Shown one piece after another: positions 49,771-58,218 of a DNA stretch of 64,000 nt. Each line of letters begins with the position of its first letter. The first letter of the stretch is position 1. Origin of the DNA: Clostridia bacterium (lineage in GTDB: Bacteria > Bacillota > Clostridia > Oscillospirales > CAG-272); assembly GCA_017502135.1 (NCBI GenBank), contig JAFVVP010000004.1:62001-126000 (forward strand), given 5' to 3'. A program made the translations under genes and the position numbers. A model generated the notes under the pieces. The model did no database searches and was not told the origin of the DNA. It was given only the letters and a program-made list of their open reading frames with translations.

Positions 49771-50157
49771 TTATTTCGTGTATTTCCGGAATGCGCTGAC
49801 GAGCAACTGTCCTGGCGTGTTATCATCAAGCATCTGGGGAACGTCATCGGCAGTCATGCGGTTAGCCCCCTGCTTACGGATCGCGGTAAGACGAACTGCT
49901 TCAATGAGTTTGGCAGGCTCTACACCGCGCGGGCACCGTTCCATGCAGGCAAAGCATGACAGACAGCGGTAGAGTGAGTCAGAACGAAGAAGCGGTTCGA
50001 TCTCGCCGTTATCGATCATGGATGCAAACTGATGAGGATGAAATTCCATTTCATCGTATGCAGGGCAAGATGCAGAGCATTTGCCGCATTTCATGCATTT
50101 TTTTACGTTAACGCCGCTGATACGGAGGATTTCCTTTTTCAGTTCGGTGTTATTCAT
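49771..50157 (-). CDS. hdrC: Heterodisulfide reductase-like subunit HdrC
   Basis: Small [4Fe-4S] dicluster protein (128 residues) with 'CMKCGKCSASCPAYDEMEFHP' (in parts: CMKCGKCSASCP) and 'CLSCFACMERCPRGVEP'. In Hdr complexes it relays electrons from HdrA to HdrB. It overlaps hdrB by 8 bases and lies 15 bases from hdrA. The order hdrB-hdrC-hdrA is complete and intact. Confidence 0.92.
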   Translation of the reverse strand: MNNTELKKEILRISGVNVKKCMKCGKCSASCPAYDEMEFHPHQFASMIDNGEIEPLLRSDSLYRCLSCFACMERCPRGVEPAKLIEAVRLTAIRKQGANRMTADDVPQMLDDNTPGQLLVSAFRKYTK

Positions 50158-50941
50158 TGACTTCCTCCTTAATGCCCAATGCCTCCGCTAAAATCTCCGT
50201 GAAGTAAACGATAGGGAGTTTTGAGGAGTACTTTTCGAGATTGTACTTGCAAAGCGGGCAAGCGGTAACGAGCATTTCGGCCCCGGCAGCCGCGGCATTA
50301 TCTATAACCTTACCACTGTTCTTTTCCGCGAGCGCGGGCGATTCGGCGGAAACATAACCGCCGCAGCATTCGTTACGTCTTGCATAGATGACGGGCTCGC
50401 CGCCGAGCGCAACGATAAGATCTTCGATAATACGCGGATTTTCCGGATCGTCCATGCCGAGAACTTTGCCGGGACGAAGAAGCAGGCAGCCGTAGTAAGC
50501 GCCGATTTTCTTGCCTGCAAGCGGCTTTTTGACCGCCATTGCCACATTGGAGAAGCCAACTACGTCGCGAAGGAGCTCAAGATAATGATAAACGGTCGTT
50601 TCGCCGTTGTACGGCGTTTCTTCTGCCATGTACCGGTTGACACGGTCTCTGAAGACGATGTCGTTTTTCATAGCGTGATTGGTTTGCTTTACAACGTTGT
50701 GGCATGCAGAGCAAACGGTAACGAGCGGCTGATCGGCATCTTTTGCAGAACGAAGCAGACGAACTGAAGAGAGCTTGGTGGCAATTTCATCGTTAGCGGT
50801 GGTGAACACACCGCCGCAGCACTGCCACGCTTTTGGCTCTTCCAGGGTTATGCCGAGCACTTCTGCAGATTTTCTCCCATATTCGTCAAGATCCCGTGCC
50901 TTGTTTTTTAAGGTACAGCCGGGAAAATACGTTACTTTCAT
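50150..50941 (-). CDS. hdrB: Heterodisulfide reductase-like subunit HdrB (two CCG domains)
   Basis: Protein of 263 residues with two intact CCG domains that bind the non-cubane [4Fe-4S] clusters of HdrB. The first domain has C9, C41-C42, C77 and C80 (spacing C-x31-CC-x34-CxxC). The second has 'YYGCLLLRPG', 'NECCGGYVSA' and 'CPLCKYN'. In methanogens this is where the CoM-CoB disulfide is reduced. Bacteria lack those thiols, and HdrB instead meets DsrC or other partners. Here the gene lies in an operon with FrdAB, so delivery of electrons to fumarate reductase is proposed. The start at 50941 follows GGGGGTC. Confidence 0.92.
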   Translation of the reverse strand: MKVTYFPGCTLKNKARDLDEYGRKSAEVLGITLEEPKAWQCCGGVFTTANDEIATKLSSVRLLRSAKDADQPLVTVCSACHNVVKQTNHAMKNDIVFRDRVNRYMAEETPYNGETTVYHYLELLRDVVGFSNVAMAVKKPLAGKKIGAYYGCLLLRPGKVLGMDDPENPRIIEDLIVALGGEPVIYARRNECCGGYVSAESPALAEKNSGKVIDNAAAAGAEMLVTACPLCKYNLEKYSSKLPIVYFTEILAEALGIKEEVNE

Positions 50942-50957
50942 AATGACCCCCATTCAA

Positions 50958-52334
50958 TCAGCACATTTCTTCGGGATGGAACACCTCGTCAAATTTTTCG
51001 GCTGTGAGGAAGCCGAGCTCTACACATGCTTCTTTCAGCGAAATATTGTCTTTATAAGCCTTTTTAACAGTTTTTGCTGCGTTTTCATAACCGATGTAGG
51101 GGTTAAGAGCGGTAACGAGCATAAGAGAATTGTGCAGATTGTGATGCATTTTCTCCTTGTTTGCTTTAATTCCTACAGCACAGTTGTTGTTGAAGGAAAC
51201 GATGGCCTCGGCGAGAAGTCTTGCCGACTGGAGGAAATTGTATGCGGCTACGGGCATAAATACGTTCAATTCAAAGTTGCCCTGGGATGCCGCCATACCA
51301 ACGGCGACGTCGTTGCCCATTACCTGAACGGCTACCATGGTAACTGCTTCACACTGGGTGGGGTTGACCTTACCGGGCATGATCGAGGAGCCGGGCTCAT
51401 TCTCGGGAATAAAGATTTCGCCCAGACCGTCGCGGGGGCCGGATGCGAGCCAGCGGACGTCGTTTGCGATCTTCATCATATCGCAGGCAAGGGCCTTGAT
51501 CGCACCGTGTGCGAATACGAGCTCGTCCTTAGAGGTGAGTGCGTGGAATTTATTGGAAGCCGTTACAAACGGTTTTCCGGTCAGTTCTGCGCACTTCTGG
51601 GCAACGAGTACGTCAAAGCCTTTCGGTGCATTGAGACCGGTACCGACAGCCGTGCCGCCGAGCGCAAGCTCATAGAGAGGCTTTACGGAAAGTTTCAAGA
51701 GTTCAACATCGCGCTCAAGAGAGGAGCGCCAGCCGGAGATTTCCTGGCTGAACCGGATCGGCGTCGCATCCTGAAGATGCGTACGTCCGGATTTGACGAT
51801 ACCTTCATTTTCTGCTTCCAGACGCTTGAAGGTCTCGATAAGGAGTTCGGTTGCCGGGATGAGTTTGTCCTCAATCGCGATGGCGGCGGAAATGTGCATA
51901 GCCGTCGGGAACGTGTCGTTCGACGACTGGCTCATGTTGATGTCATCATTGGGATGGGTCAATTCCTTGCCTGCAATCTGATTGGCGCGGTTGCGAATGA
52001 CTTCGTTCGTATTCATGTTCGACTGCGTGCCGGATCCGGTCTGCCATACGACGAGAGGGAAGTGATCCATCAGTTTTCCTGCGATGACTTCGTCGCAAGC
52101 CGCGGTGATAGCATCCAATTTTTCTTTTGTCATCTTTTCGGGCTTCAACTCGTGATTGGCGAGTGCTGCCGCTTTCTTGAGAATGCCGAAAGCGTGTACG
52201 ATCTCAGCCGGCATCGTTTCGATGCCTACACCGATTTCAAAGTTTTCGCGGCTTCTCTGTGTCTGTGCTGCCCAAAGTTTGTCAGCAGGTACTTTCATCT
52301 CACCCATCGAGTCATGTTCAATACGGTATTCCAT
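50958..52334 (-). CDS. fumC: Fumarate hydratase class II
   Basis: Oxygen-stable fumarase converting malate to fumarate; 458 residues, usual length. The superfamily signature is '[15 protein letters not shown]'. Also present are '[18 protein letters not shown]', '[12 protein letters not shown]' and '[16 protein letters not shown]', which together form the active site. The start at 52334 follows AAAGGACC. It is the first gene of the operon and supplies the substrate for the reductase encoded downstream. Confidence 0.96.
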   Translation of the reverse strand: MEYRIEHDSMGEMKVPADKLWAAQTQRSRENFEIGVGIETMPAEIVHAFGILKKAAALANHELKPEKMTKEKLDAITAACDEVIAGKLMDHFPLVVWQTGSGTQSNMNTNEVIRNRANQIAGKELTHPNDDINMSQSSNDTFPTAMHISAAIAIEDKLIPATELLIETFKRLEAENEGIVKSGRTHLQDATPIRFSQEISGWRSSLERDVELLKLSVKPLYELALGGTAVGTGLNAPKGFDVLVAQKCAELTGKPFVTASNKFHALTSKDELVFAHGAIKALACDMMKIANDVRWLASGPRDGLGEIFIPENEPGSSIMPGKVNPTQCEAVTMVAVQVMGNDVAVGMAASQGNFELNVFMPVAAYNFLQSARLLAEAIVSFNNNCAVGIKANKEKMHHNLHNSLMLVTALNPYIGYENAAKTVKKAYKDNISLKEACVELGFLTAEKFDEVFHPEEMC

Positions 52335-52467
52335 TTTTTCAGGTCCTTTCAAAAAATATATTTTATAAAATTTTTATTTTTAAACTGATATTGGATCTCC
52401 GATTGTTGTCCGACGCTTTGCACCGGTATTTATCTGCGGCGGAGTCACTTGAAAACATACCACATAC

Positions 52468-52496
52468 ATTATATAACAAATTGTGTTAAATTTCAA
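52468..52496 (-). promoter_or_regulatory. Sigma-A promoter of the fumarase-Hdr-Flx-fumarate reductase operon
   Basis: On the minus strand TTGAAA (52496-52491), 17-base spacer, TATAAT (52473-52468). It is the only good promoter upstream of fumC, consistent with one transcript of about 11.6 kb. Confidence 0.82.
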
Positions 52497-52645
52497 GATA
52501 AAAGTAAGGCATGACGGAAAAAAGAAAGACATATGTGATAAAATACATACAGGTCTTCCGGCAGAAACTTTTGTGAACCGTTTTGTGTTTTTTGCAAAAT
52601 CGGTGTCCAATAAGCGAAAACGGAAAAGTCTGTGTTTATCCATAA

Positions 52646-52701
52646 AAACAGGAGTCACTTTCTCACAGTCCAATTAAACTGTTCAAAACATGACTCCTGT
52701 T
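52646..52701 (-). terminator. Terminator of the opp-DUF3899 transcript
   Basis: AACAGGAGTCA (52647-52657) pairs with TGACTCCTGTT (52691-52701). A smaller ACAGT/ACTGT hairpin is nested in the loop, and the stem is followed on the minus strand by TTTTTATGG. Confidence 0.8.
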
Positions 52702-52710
52702 CGGATCATC

Positions 52711-53130
52711 TTATGCGTTATAAAATTTTACGTACCAAATAAGCGCAAAGACGGTTCCAAGAACAAGGAAGAAAAGACCCGTAACAAGAATACAGCTGTT
52801 ATTTCGCTTTTTGGCCTCGCTGAGCTTACGCGCGCGGTAATCGGCATATAACTCGTGCTTTGCTCTGCCCATGGGGACAAAGGCGAGCGCGACGTTTCTG
52901 AGAACGAATCCGATGCCTATGAGCGCCCCCTCGCTGCTGACGTACAGCATTCCCGCAAAAAGCGTCATGAGTACGCCCGAGACGAAGAAAGCGTCTGATA
53001 AGATCTGGATATTTACCGCCGTGCTTTCTGTGAAAAAGCCCTTTGACCAAATCACAAGGAACGCGATAAGTGCTTCAATGCCAAAACAAATAGCATATTT
53101 TGTTAACGTTACTTTGGATTCCTGTTTCAC
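52711..53130 (-). CDS. Small membrane protein, DUF3899-like
   Basis: Protein of 139 residues with three TM segments (about 10-30, 43-64, 112-135) and a basic cytosolic loop (about 88-108). The pattern fits the DUF3899 family of unknown function. It starts 22 bases after the oppF stop and is followed by a terminator, so it is the last gene of the opp operon. There is no evidence for a transport role. Confidence 0.65.
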   Translation of the reverse strand: MKQESKVTLTKYAICFGIEALIAFLVIWSKGFFTESTAVNIQILSDAFFVSGVLMTLFAGMLYVSSEGALIGIGFVLRNVALAFVPMGRAKHELYADYRARKLSEAKKRNNSCILVTGLFFLVLGTVFALIWYVKFYNA

Positions 53131-53152
53131 TGTCCTTTAACCATCCGTTTTG

Positions 53153-54412
53153 TTACTTGACCAACTGCCTGTATTTTTTCTCTTCAATGTCGTTGCAGTA
53201 TACGAAATGTCCGGGGGTGATCTCACGGAATGAGGGAGTATCTACCGAATAATCGTGTTCCGCAATGGGGTTGTAGGGAATTCTCGTGCGCTGCTTCTCA
53301 TATACGGGGTCGGGCAGCGGGATCGCCGAAAGAAGCGATTTCGTATAAGGATGCAGGGGATTATTGAAGAGCTCGTCCGAATCGGCAAGTTCGACAATCT
53401 TTCCGAAGTACATAACGCCGATTCGATCGGAGAAATATTTAACCACCGACAGGTCGTGCGCGATGAACATAATGGTAAGTCCCAAGCGCTCCCGGAGATC
53501 GTTGAGCAGGTTGATCACCTGTGCCTGAATAGATACGTCAAGCGCAGAGATAGGCTCGTCGGCGATGATCATCTCGGGCTGCATGATAACCGCTCTCGCG
53601 ATGCCGATACGCTGGCGTTGACCGCCGGAGAACTCGTGAGGATAACGGTCTGCGTGCTCGCGCACAAGACCGACCATCTCAAGTATCTCATAGACCTTCT
53701 CGTTGATATAATCCTTATCGGTGATGCCGTTTATCACGAGTCCCTCAGCAATAATATCACGTACGGTCATACGGGGGTCAAGAGAAGCGATAGGATCCTG
53801 GAAGATCATCTGTATCTGGGTTATGAGTCTGCTCTTCTTTGCTACGCGGCATCGGTTATTGAATTCTTTCTTGAGGGCCTTGAGTTTTTCGGCATTGCCC
53901 TCTGCCGCTCTGAATTTCTCGGCATACTCTGCCTCCAGTGCCTGGATAAGTGACTTGACGTACTGCTTATCAACTTCCTTGCTGTCAGACTTTGCATCTT
54001 TGATGAGTGCTCGGTTCTTGTCAACGACAGCACCAAGCTCCTTGTTGATCTTTTGGATCTCTTCCCGGATCGCAGCCTTTCTCGCGTCGTCCGCGTTCTT
54101 CTCGGCGCGGAGAAGCTTGATTTTCTCTGCGGCATCGGCGCGGGCAGCGGCGATCGCATCCTTGTAGGAGCGTGTTCCAGCCCCGATTCTCTGACCCTTG
54201 AAGTATACATTACCCGAGGTAATGTTATATAGCTTGATGATGGAACGACCCGTTGTGGTCTTTCCGCAGCCGGACTCACCCACAAGGCCAAAGGATTCGC
54301 CCTTCTTAATCTCAAAACTTACATCATCAACGGCCTTAAGATCCTTACGTCCCAAACGAAAATACTGACAAAGGTGGTCAACCTTCAACAATACTTCATA
54401 ATTATTCTCCAT
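53153..54412 (-). CDS. oppF: Oligopeptide ABC transporter ATPase OppF-like, with coiled-coil insertion
   Basis: ABC ATPase of 419 residues. Walker A is GESGCGKTT (45-53), the Q-loop is at 'QMIFQDPIASLDP' (Gln205), the signature is 'FSGGQRQRIGIARA', Walker B is 'MIIADEPISALD', the H-loop is 'FIAHDLSVV', and the OppF-type C-terminal zinc/peptide-transporter extension is present. Between Walker A and the Q-loop there is an extra, highly charged, helical segment (about 77-195) that predicts as coiled coil, so the protein is ~100 residues longer than OppF. All catalytic motifs are intact. It overlaps oppD by 11 bases. Confidence 0.9.
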   Translation of the reverse strand: MENNYEVLLKVDHLCQYFRLGRKDLKAVDDVSFEIKKGESFGLVGESGCGKTTTGRSIIKLYNITSGNVYFKGQRIGAGTRSYKDAIAAARADAAEKIKLLRAEKNADDARKAAIREEIQKINKELGAVVDKNRALIKDAKSDSKEVDKQYVKSLIQALEAEYAEKFRAAEGNAEKLKALKKEFNNRCRVAKKSRLITQIQMIFQDPIASLDPRMTVRDIIAEGLVINGITDKDYINEKVYEILEMVGLVREHADRYPHEFSGGQRQRIGIARAVIMQPEMIIADEPISALDVSIQAQVINLLNDLRERLGLTIMFIAHDLSVVKYFSDRIGVMYFGKIVELADSDELFNNPLHPYTKSLLSAIPLPDPVYEKQRTRIPYNPIAEHDYSVDTPSFREITPGHFVYCNDIEEKKYRQLVK

Positions 54413-56633
54413 GGTTGCCTCCTCTTTCTTTCATTCGCCGGATACGCTCGGTAATGATCTTGGGGATTTCTACCTTGGGTGCGTTAGGATGGAGCAGCCA
54501 CGTTGCAGCAAAGTGTGTGGGAGAAACCTCATACATGGGGGGCTGCATCTCAAAGTCAATCTCCATTGCATACTTATTTCTTTCAGCAAACGCATCTCCG
54601 ACAGGGGGATATATCATATTCGGGGGTGTACCGGGGATCGCATCTAACCTCTCATCGGTGTCAAGGTCAGGCATAGAAGAAAGCAGTGCCCAAGTATAGG
54701 GATGCTGAGGATTGTAAAATACCTCTTCCGCCGTGCCGTACTCTACGATCTTACCTGCATACATAACGGCAATTCTGTCCGCCATATTGGCAACGACACC
54801 GAGGTCGTGCGTGATAAAGATAATCGAAAGGTTGTGTTCGCGCTTGAGTCGGTTGATAAGTTCGAGGATCTGCGCCTGGATCGTAACGTCAAGTGCCGTC
54901 GTTGGCTCGTCGCAAATGAGGATATCGGGGTTAGCCGAAAGCGCGATAGCAATAACGATACGCTGACGCATACCGCCCGAAAACTCGAACGGATACTGTC
55001 TGTAACGCATTCTCGCTTCAGGAATACCGACCTCTTCCATGAGTTTTATAGCCTTTTCCTTTGCGATTCGCTTGGTAAGCGTATACACTACCTGCGACGC
55101 CTTTTCCTTGAGGTAATCGATGATCTCTACGCAACGCTTATCGACGTTAAAGGTCTCTGCAGTCTCAACGTCTGCTTTGAATTTGTTCATTACGCGGGAG
55201 AGAACTGAAACGATCGTTTCGATCTGCACCTCGGGCTCGATAACCGACTTGGGAACGATCTTCCAGTCAACCTTTTTGCCTTTCGCCAGCAAAGCCTCTC
55301 TCTGCGCGGTCTGACGTGCAAAGCGGGCCTCCTCCTTGGGATTGTTCTTAACGTAGAAGAAGTACTTCTCCACTTCTCTTTGGAGTGCTCCGCCAAAGGT
55401 GTAAGCCACGTTATCCTTGACAATGGCAAGCGGATCGATCGCCGAGAGAACACTCTTGTTTACGTTCTTGCAGGTCACATCCGCCTCTTGAGCAGAAAAC
55501 GTTCCTGCTCTGAAGAAGTTGATCGCATTTTCGAGTGCCACGATAGCGGCCTTCTTGTTTTGGATGGTCTTATCAAACGAATACTGGACCGCGATCTTCT
55601 CGAGAGCGATAAAGGAGTCCATAAAATCCTCGTTGAGGAACTTTCCCGCGATCTCGTTAGCCTCGTCTGCGGGCATCCGACTAAGATCGGTCTCGGGATG
55701 CTTGTATACGTAATAACCGATTCTGAAGAAGTTGTACTGGGGCTGCTCAAGCATCTCCTTTGCCGTTTTCTTGAGTGCCTCAAGCACTTGAACCGTCTCA
55801 GGGGAAGCCTCGTTCTTAGACGCACCCGCGCCAACAAATTTCTTTGCGGAATCAACAATAGTTACCTTCTTACGCTCTGCACGCTTTACTCCGTCAAGAG
55901 CAGATTTATGCGTCTTGAGTGTATCCACGTATTTCGAAGCAAAGAACTTGTCGTCGATCTCCTTGAGTCTGCGTCCTATGAGACCAAGCGTTGATACCAC
56001 GTCGACCTTCTGCTTCTTCTCGGTGAGGAAAAGAAGATCTTCGATTACCGCGATCATTTCCTCCGCGGCGGTGCGTGCTGCGTTGTAGCTGTTCTCAAGC
56101 TTTATCGCTTGAATATTGAAGTCATCAAAGGTTTTGATATATCTTTCAACGTCCGAGATGGAAACGTTGGCATCGGGAGTATCGGCAAGTGCCCTTTTCA
56201 TCATTTCGGACAATTCCGCAAGAGTTTTATTAAAGGTCACGCGACCCTCTTTGCGGTTTGCCTTATTTTTCAAAAGCATGGCCTCGGTGATCTGTCTGCC
56301 AATTCGCATGATGGGGTTAAGAGAGGACAAGGGATCCTGGAAGATCATTGCGATCTTATCGCCGCGAAGCTTGTGCATCTCTTCCTCGGGGATACGCACG
56401 AGGTCCTGCCCGTCATAAAGTATCTCGCCGCTCTCATAGATAGCGTTGACTGCGGAAATACCCATGATCGCCTTAGAGGTAACGGACTTACCCGACCCCG
56501 ATTCTCCAACGATCGCCAGAGTTTCACCTTTGTAAAGATCGAAGGAAATGTTGCGTACGGCCTGTACCTTGCCGGCATCAGTACGGAAGGAGACCTTAAG
56601 ATCGTTTACCGATAATTTGATTTCTTTATTCAT
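54402..56633 (-). CDS. oppD: Oligopeptide ABC transporter ATPase OppD-like, with ~390-residue insertion
   Basis: ABC ATPase of 743 residues, about double the normal OppD (~330-340). Walker A is GESGSGKSV (43-51) and the Q-loop is 'MIFQDPLSSLNP' (Gln99). The signature 'FSGGMRQRIVIA' starts only at residue 551, Walker B is 'ILICDEPTTALD' (571-582), and the H-loop is His609. The OppD C-terminal peptide-transporter extension is present. Q-loop and signature are normally ~55-65 residues apart; here ~450, so the helical subdomain carries an insert at about 125-520, mostly alpha-helical and charged, without recognised domain. The frame is unbroken and the motifs intact, so it is not a fusion artefact of two genes. 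Confidence 0.9.
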   Translation of the reverse strand: MNKEIKLSVNDLKVSFRTDAGKVQAVRNISFDLYKGETLAIVGESGSGKSVTSKAIMGISAVNAIYESGEILYDGQDLVRIPEEEMHKLRGDKIAMIFQDPLSSLNPIMRIGRQITEAMLLKNKANRKEGRVTFNKTLAELSEMMKRALADTPDANVSISDVERYIKTFDDFNIQAIKLENSYNAARTAAEEMIAVIEDLLFLTEKKQKVDVVSTLGLIGRRLKEIDDKFFASKYVDTLKTHKSALDGVKRAERKKVTIVDSAKKFVGAGASKNEASPETVQVLEALKKTAKEMLEQPQYNFFRIGYYVYKHPETDLSRMPADEANEIAGKFLNEDFMDSFIALEKIAVQYSFDKTIQNKKAAIVALENAINFFRAGTFSAQEADVTCKNVNKSVLSAIDPLAIVKDNVAYTFGGALQREVEKYFFYVKNNPKEEARFARQTAQREALLAKGKKVDWKIVPKSVIEPEVQIETIVSVLSRVMNKFKADVETAETFNVDKRCVEIIDYLKEKASQVVYTLTKRIAKEKAIKLMEEVGIPEARMRYRQYPFEFSGGMRQRIVIAIALSANPDILICDEPTTALDVTIQAQILELINRLKREHNLSIIFITHDLGVVANMADRIAVMYAGKIVEYGTAEEVFYNPQHPYTWALLSSMPDLDTDERLDAIPGTPPNMIYPPVGDAFAERNKYAMEIDFEMQPPMYEVSPTHFAATWLLHPNAPKVEIPKIITERIRRMKERGGNHGE

Positions 56634-56635
56634 GC

Positions 56636-58216
56636 TTAATCCTCCGTTCCTCTGAGCGATGGATTAAACGCATCGCGCAATCCGTTGCCGAACAAATTGA
56701 AACTGAGCATCAAAAGAACCAAGAACATACAGGGGAAGAGTGCCACATATCCGGCGTTTGCCATAATGGACTGCTGTCCTGCTGCGATAAGAGTACCGAC
56801 ACTGGTCGTGTTTCCTGCTTCAAGGTTGATGATTCCCAGGTAGGTAAAACTGGTCTCCGAATAGATCATTGAGGGAATAACCAAAGCAAAGCTCGTTACG
56901 ATCGTACCGAGGCCGTTCGGGAAAATATGCTTGAACATAATTCTTGCATCCCGGGCACCCAGTGTTCTTGCCGCCAGAACGTATTCCTGATTCTTGAAGC
57001 GGTAGAACTGCATACGCGTTCTGCCTGCCATGCCGATCCATCCTGTCAAGAAGAATGCGATGAACAAAACGAGCGCTTGGCTCGCCGTACCCATATGGTA
57101 CTTCAGAAGCGTAATGACAATGATGGTAGGAATGGCCCCCAAGATCTCAGCAATTCTTTCCATAAAGAGGTCGATCTTACCGCCAAAGTAACCCGAAATG
57201 GAGCCCCAGATAACACCGACAATAAAGTTTGCGATTGCAACAACAGTTGCGAAAATGAACGAGAATCTTGCGCCGTATGCAAGGCAGGCAAAGATATCCT
57301 TGCCCGTTTGAGTAGTTCCAAACAGGAAGAGAGGCTCCTTGATGCCGTCATTCAGTACCTCGTTATGCTGATAGATATAGTATTCGTAGTATTCAGCTCT
57401 TACCTCAATACCGCCGTCTACCTTTCGGCCGTAAACATAGAAGTACTGCTTGCCGTCCTCCTCTATGCCGGTCTCTCCTTCAATTCTGAGGGAGTTATAC
57501 TCAGCCATAAGATTACTGAAGTCGCCCGCCTCATATTTCCAATAATTGGGGATGATCTGGCCGTCCTTGTCAAGCTTGGGACGGAGGGTGGTTGCCTTGG
57601 GGTTTTCTACCTCATAGTAGATGTTAGCATCATATTTGTTCTTCTCAAGCGTAGGTCTGTCAGCGAACTTTACGACAGGATACAGCACCTGTCTGCCCGT
57701 TTCGTTCTGATATCTCTGAATAGCATTAAACTCTTCCAGGGAGATTATCTTATACTTACCGAAGCCTACACCGTAATAGGTATCGTAACGGTAAGAATAA
57801 TTGGAACCGTCTTCACTTACGACATACTCGCCGTTTTTGATTACGTCTCTGCCGGTTTCTGTAGCAAGAGCGAGGTCCTTGAGATATCCGATATAATTCG
57901 TGTCCTTTTTTCTGCATCCGTCCCAAAATCCAATATTGCTGTTGGCAAACAGGTTTGACTTGGGGGTTACGTATGCATACACCATGTCGTAGTATGCGGG
58001 CTGGAATGGTGTGAACAAGGGCGCAAATATAGCAAAAAGCACCAGTACAGCAATAACCACACCGCCAACGACCGCTCCCTTATTCTTACAGAAGCGGCGG
58101 AAAGCACCCTGAAAATAACTTACGGGCTTGGTTTCAAATTTGCTGTCATGAAGCAGATCGTTTCTTGTCGCAAATTGAAATTTTTCTACGGGGATGTTAT
58201 TTATATTATTATCCAT
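56636..58216 (-). CDS. oppC: Oligopeptide ABC transporter permease OppC-like, with large extracytosolic insertion
   Basis: Permease of 526 residues (normal ~300). TM1 lies at about 47-68. An extra ~200-residue hydrophilic, Tyr-rich stretch (about 78-290) would lie outside the membrane between TM1 and the core. The usual 'LFGTTQTGKDIFACLAYGAR' (in parts: FGTTQTGKDIF) and the five-TM binding-protein-dependent transport domain follow. That domain has its EAA-type loop 'EYVLAARTLGARDARIMFKHIFPN' (in parts: AARTLGARDARIMFKH). The insert sits where it could touch the substrate-binding protein. It is 2 bases from oppB and oppD, in one operon. Confidence 0.9.
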   Translation of the reverse strand: MDNNINNIPVEKFQFATRNDLLHDSKFETKPVSYFQGAFRRFCKNKGAVVGGVVIAVLVLFAIFAPLFTPFQPAYYDMVYAYVTPKSNLFANSNIGFWDGCRKKDTNYIGYLKDLALATETGRDVIKNGEYVVSEDGSNYSYRYDTYYGVGFGKYKIISLEEFNAIQRYQNETGRQVLYPVVKFADRPTLEKNKYDANIYYEVENPKATTLRPKLDKDGQIIPNYWKYEAGDFSNLMAEYNSLRIEGETGIEEDGKQYFYVYGRKVDGGIEVRAEYYEYYIYQHNEVLNDGIKEPLFLFGTTQTGKDIFACLAYGARFSFIFATVVAIANFIVGVIWGSISGYFGGKIDLFMERIAEILGAIPTIIVITLLKYHMGTASQALVLFIAFFLTGWIGMAGRTRMQFYRFKNQEYVLAARTLGARDARIMFKHIFPNGLGTIVTSFALVIPSMIYSETSFTYLGIINLEAGNTTSVGTLIAAGQQSIMANAGYVALFPCMFLVLLMLSFNLFGNGLRDAFNPSLRGTED

Positions 58217-58218
58217 AA

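Larger units (their letters stand above)
52335..52710 (-). other. Intergenic region between fumC and the DUF3899 gene
   Basis: This 376-base stretch is AT-rich and holds the fumC promoter (52468-52496), a ~125-base leader without a recognised riboswitch, and the terminator of the upstream opp operon (52646-52701). I see no gene in it. Confidence 0.7.

Noticed and set aside
50775-52388. Plus-strand open frame of ~540 codons opposite fumC and hdrB
   Set aside because: Shadow of fumC; the translation resembles no protein family and the true fumC signature motifs are on the other strand.
54402-56633. oppD as a frameshift fusion of two genes or an assembly error
   Set aside because: A single unbroken frame with one set of ABC motifs in correct order flanks the insert, and the neighbouring subunits also carry inserts, so a real enlarged protein is more likely.
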